Assembly: GCA_007133875.1 (NCBI GenBank)
Contig: SLLW01000055.1
Location: 1-6,136 of the forward strand
DNA length: 6,136 nt
Reading direction: 5' to 3'
Source: Balneolales bacterium
Lineage (GTDB): Bacteria; Bacteroidota; Rhodothermia; Balneolales; Natronogracilivirgulaceae
The position numbers were made by a program, and so were the translations under genes. Below, piece by piece: positions 4,919 through 6,136 of this stretch. Position 1 is the first letter of the stretch. Each line of letters starts with the position of its first letter. The notes beneath the pieces were generated by a model. It searched no databases. It had not been told where the DNA came from and was given only the letters and a program-made list of their open reading frames with translations.

Positions 4919-6031
4919 ATGGATAAACTACAAAATAAAGCTGAGGAATTACTTGAAGGTACGGGAATATCAATCAATGGTAGTCGTACATTTGATATTC
5001 AGGTACATAACGATGCGCTGTACCGGCGTATTTTTGCGAAAGGTTCACTGGGGCTTGGCGAAGCATATATGGAGGGTTGGTGGGATTGCGAAGATCTGGA
5101 AGAGCTGTTCTACCGTTTGATACGGTCGGAACGTGACCGGCGGTTGCATCCGATCCGGTTAATGGGATCATTTGTGAGAGCGTCAATGACCAATATGCAA
5201 AAACCCTCCCGGGCATTTGCCGTCGGCGAACGCCATTACGACATTGGCGACGATCTCTATGAGAAGATGCTCGACCAACGTTTGATATACAGCTGCGGTT
5301 ATTGGAAAGGCACCCGGTCACTTGACAAAGCCCAGGAGAACAAGCTGGACCTGGTCTGTCGGAAACTCGGCCTCCGGGAGGGCATGAAAGTTCTCGATAT
5401 CGGCTGCGGCTGGGGCGGTGCCCTGAAATATGCGGCCGAAAAATACGGGGTCAGGGGTGTCGGAATCACGGTTTCTCGCAATCAGGCAAAAAAAGGCGAA
5501 GAAATCTGCAGGGATCTGCCCATAGAAATCCGCCTGGAAGATTACCGGGATCTCAACGAAACGTTTGACCGTATCTGGTCCATAGGAATGATTGAACATG
5601 TCGGTGTTAAAAACTACCGAACATTCATGGGGGTTGTGCGCCGCTGCCTGAAACCGGACGGATTGTTTCTGCTTCATACTATTGGCGGGAACCGGTCGGT
5701 CACCAAAACCGATCCCTGGATAAACAAGTATATTTTCCCCAATTCCATGATCCCCTCTATCCGACAGTTGGGCCTGGCTTTTGAGGACCTGCTTGTTATG
5801 GAGGATTGGCACAATTTCGGGCCCGACTATGAGAAGACCCTGAAACAGTGGTATCGCAATGTGGCCAAACACCGTGAATATGTGACTGAGCAGTATGGTG
5901 AACCGTTTTTCCGGATGTGGCGATATTACCTGAACAGTTGTGCCGGTGCATTCCGGGCCCGGAAGTTGAATCTCTGGCAGATTGTGTTATCCCCGAAGGG
6001 GGTTTCCGGTGGTTATGAATCTATCCGGTGA
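4919..6031 (+). CDS. cfa: Cyclopropane-fatty-acyl-phospholipid synthase
   Basis: It transfers a methylene group from AdoMet to the double bond of unsaturated acyl chains in membrane phospholipids, forming cyclopropane rings; this usually occurs in stationary phase or under acid, salt or solvent stress. It has 370 residues against 382 in E. coli Cfa and is close to that protein along its whole length. An N-terminal lipid-interaction domain (about 1-90) precedes the methyltransferase fold, with AdoMet motif VLDIGCGWGG at 158-167. The bicarbonate/active-site set known in E. coli Cfa (Cys139, Glu239, His266, Ile268, Tyr317, from memory) is intact here as Cys126, Glu226, His253, Ile255 and Tyr304, a constant offset of 13. 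C-terminal hallmarks MEDWHNFG (294-301) and CAGAFRAR (341-348) are present. An in-frame TTG at 4886 would add 11 residues. It is divergent from speD and shares AdoMet use, but no operon. Confidence 0.96.
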   Translation: MDKLQNKAEELLEGTGISINGSRTFDIQVHNDALYRRIFAKGSLGLGEAYMEGWWDCEDLEELFYRLIRSERDRRLHPIRLMGSFVRASMTNMQKPSRAFAVGERHYDIGDDLYEKMLDQRLIYSCGYWKGTRSLDKAQENKLDLVCRKLGLREGMKVLDIGCGWGGALKYAAEKYGVRGVGITVSRNQAKKGEEICRDLPIEIRLEDYRDLNETFDRIWSIGMIEHVGVKNYRTFMGVVRRCLKPDGLFLLHTIGGNRSVTKTDPWINKYIFPNSMIPSIRQLGLAFEDLLVMEDWHNFGPDYEKTLKQWYRNVAKHREYVTEQYGEPFFRMWRYYLNSCAGAFRARKLNLWQIVLSPKGVSGGYESIR

Positions 6032-6045
6032 TGGTCCTTATGCCG

Positions 6046-6081
6046 GACAACATATATCAAGATATTATGTCGTCAGCTTTT
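6046..6081. terminator. Possible terminator between cfa and a convergent gene
   Basis: GACAACATATAT (6046-6057) pairs imperfectly with ATATTATGTCGTC (6062-6074), leaving a four-base loop, one mismatch and one bulged T. On the plus strand a five-T run follows at 6077-6081, so the structure could end cfa transcripts. The stem is AT-rich and weak, and it covers the stop codon of the putative convergent gene. Confidence 0.3.
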
Positions 6082-6136
6082 TGATGGTCATCAGCAGAAT
6101 GGCCTCCGGGGTCTCTTTGCTGAATCCCTTGATTGC
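6065..6136 (-). CDS. C-terminal fragment of an unidentified minus-strand gene
   Basis: The minus strand is open from the right edge to a TAA at 6065-6067, giving 23 residues that read AIKGFSKETPEAILLMTIKK and then LTT. The piece has balanced, protein-like composition, and its stop falls 33 bases past the cfa stop, as expected for a convergent gene pair. It is too short to assign a family, and a chance open frame of this length is possible. Confidence 0.4.
   Translation of the reverse strand, partial: AIKGFSKETPEAILLMTIKKLTT

Overview
The window comes from a Gram-negative bacterium. It encodes an outer-membrane Omp85-family barrel protein, an E. coli-type cyclopropane fatty acid synthase and three polyamine enzymes. 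A pyruvoyl-dependent arginine decarboxylase next to SpeD, SpeE and an Omp85 protein, together with mostly weak Shine-Dalgarno sequences and a TAnnTTTG box, fits the Bacteroidota / Balneolota / Rhodothermota / Chlorobiota group. The taxonomic placement is inference. Coding DNA is moderately GC-rich, and the speD-cfa spacer is strongly AT-rich.

Layout: Positions 1-205 hold no gene I can support. They contain a ~50-bp imperfect direct repeat and a 42-bp near-perfect palindrome with a third inverted copy of its arm. Four genes then run leftward on the minus strand, in transcription order: speD (AdoMet decarboxylase, 4601-4194), a pyruvoyl arginine decarboxylase (3797-3324), speE (aminopropyltransferase, 3211-2366) and an Omp85/TamA-like barrel protein (ending at 206). 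Facing away from speD across a ~317-bp AT-rich divergent region is cfa (4919-6031, plus strand). Past cfa, a fragment of a convergent minus-strand gene probably enters from the right edge.

How the genes work together: arginine decarboxylase makes agmatine, SpeD makes decarboxylated AdoMet, and SpeE transfers its aminopropyl group to an amine acceptor. Together they cover most of a route from arginine to spermidine. The agmatine-to-putrescine step (agmatinase, or agmatine deiminase plus amidohydrolase) is not in this window. Cfa also uses AdoMet, for membrane-lipid modification. The Omp85 gene probably shares the polyamine transcript but has no evident biochemical link to it.

The least ordinary content lies between genes. 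Three unrelated degenerate tandem-repeat tracts occupy three different spacers: ~50-bp units at 1-101, eleven 18-bp units at 2142-2339, and eleven 15-bp units at 3950-4114. The 18-bp tract runs into the start of the Omp85 gene, keeps its reading frame open, and supplies several in-frame ATG codons, so the Omp85 start is ambiguous. I found no CRISPR array, tRNA, rRNA, transposase, phage gene or recognisable defence system.
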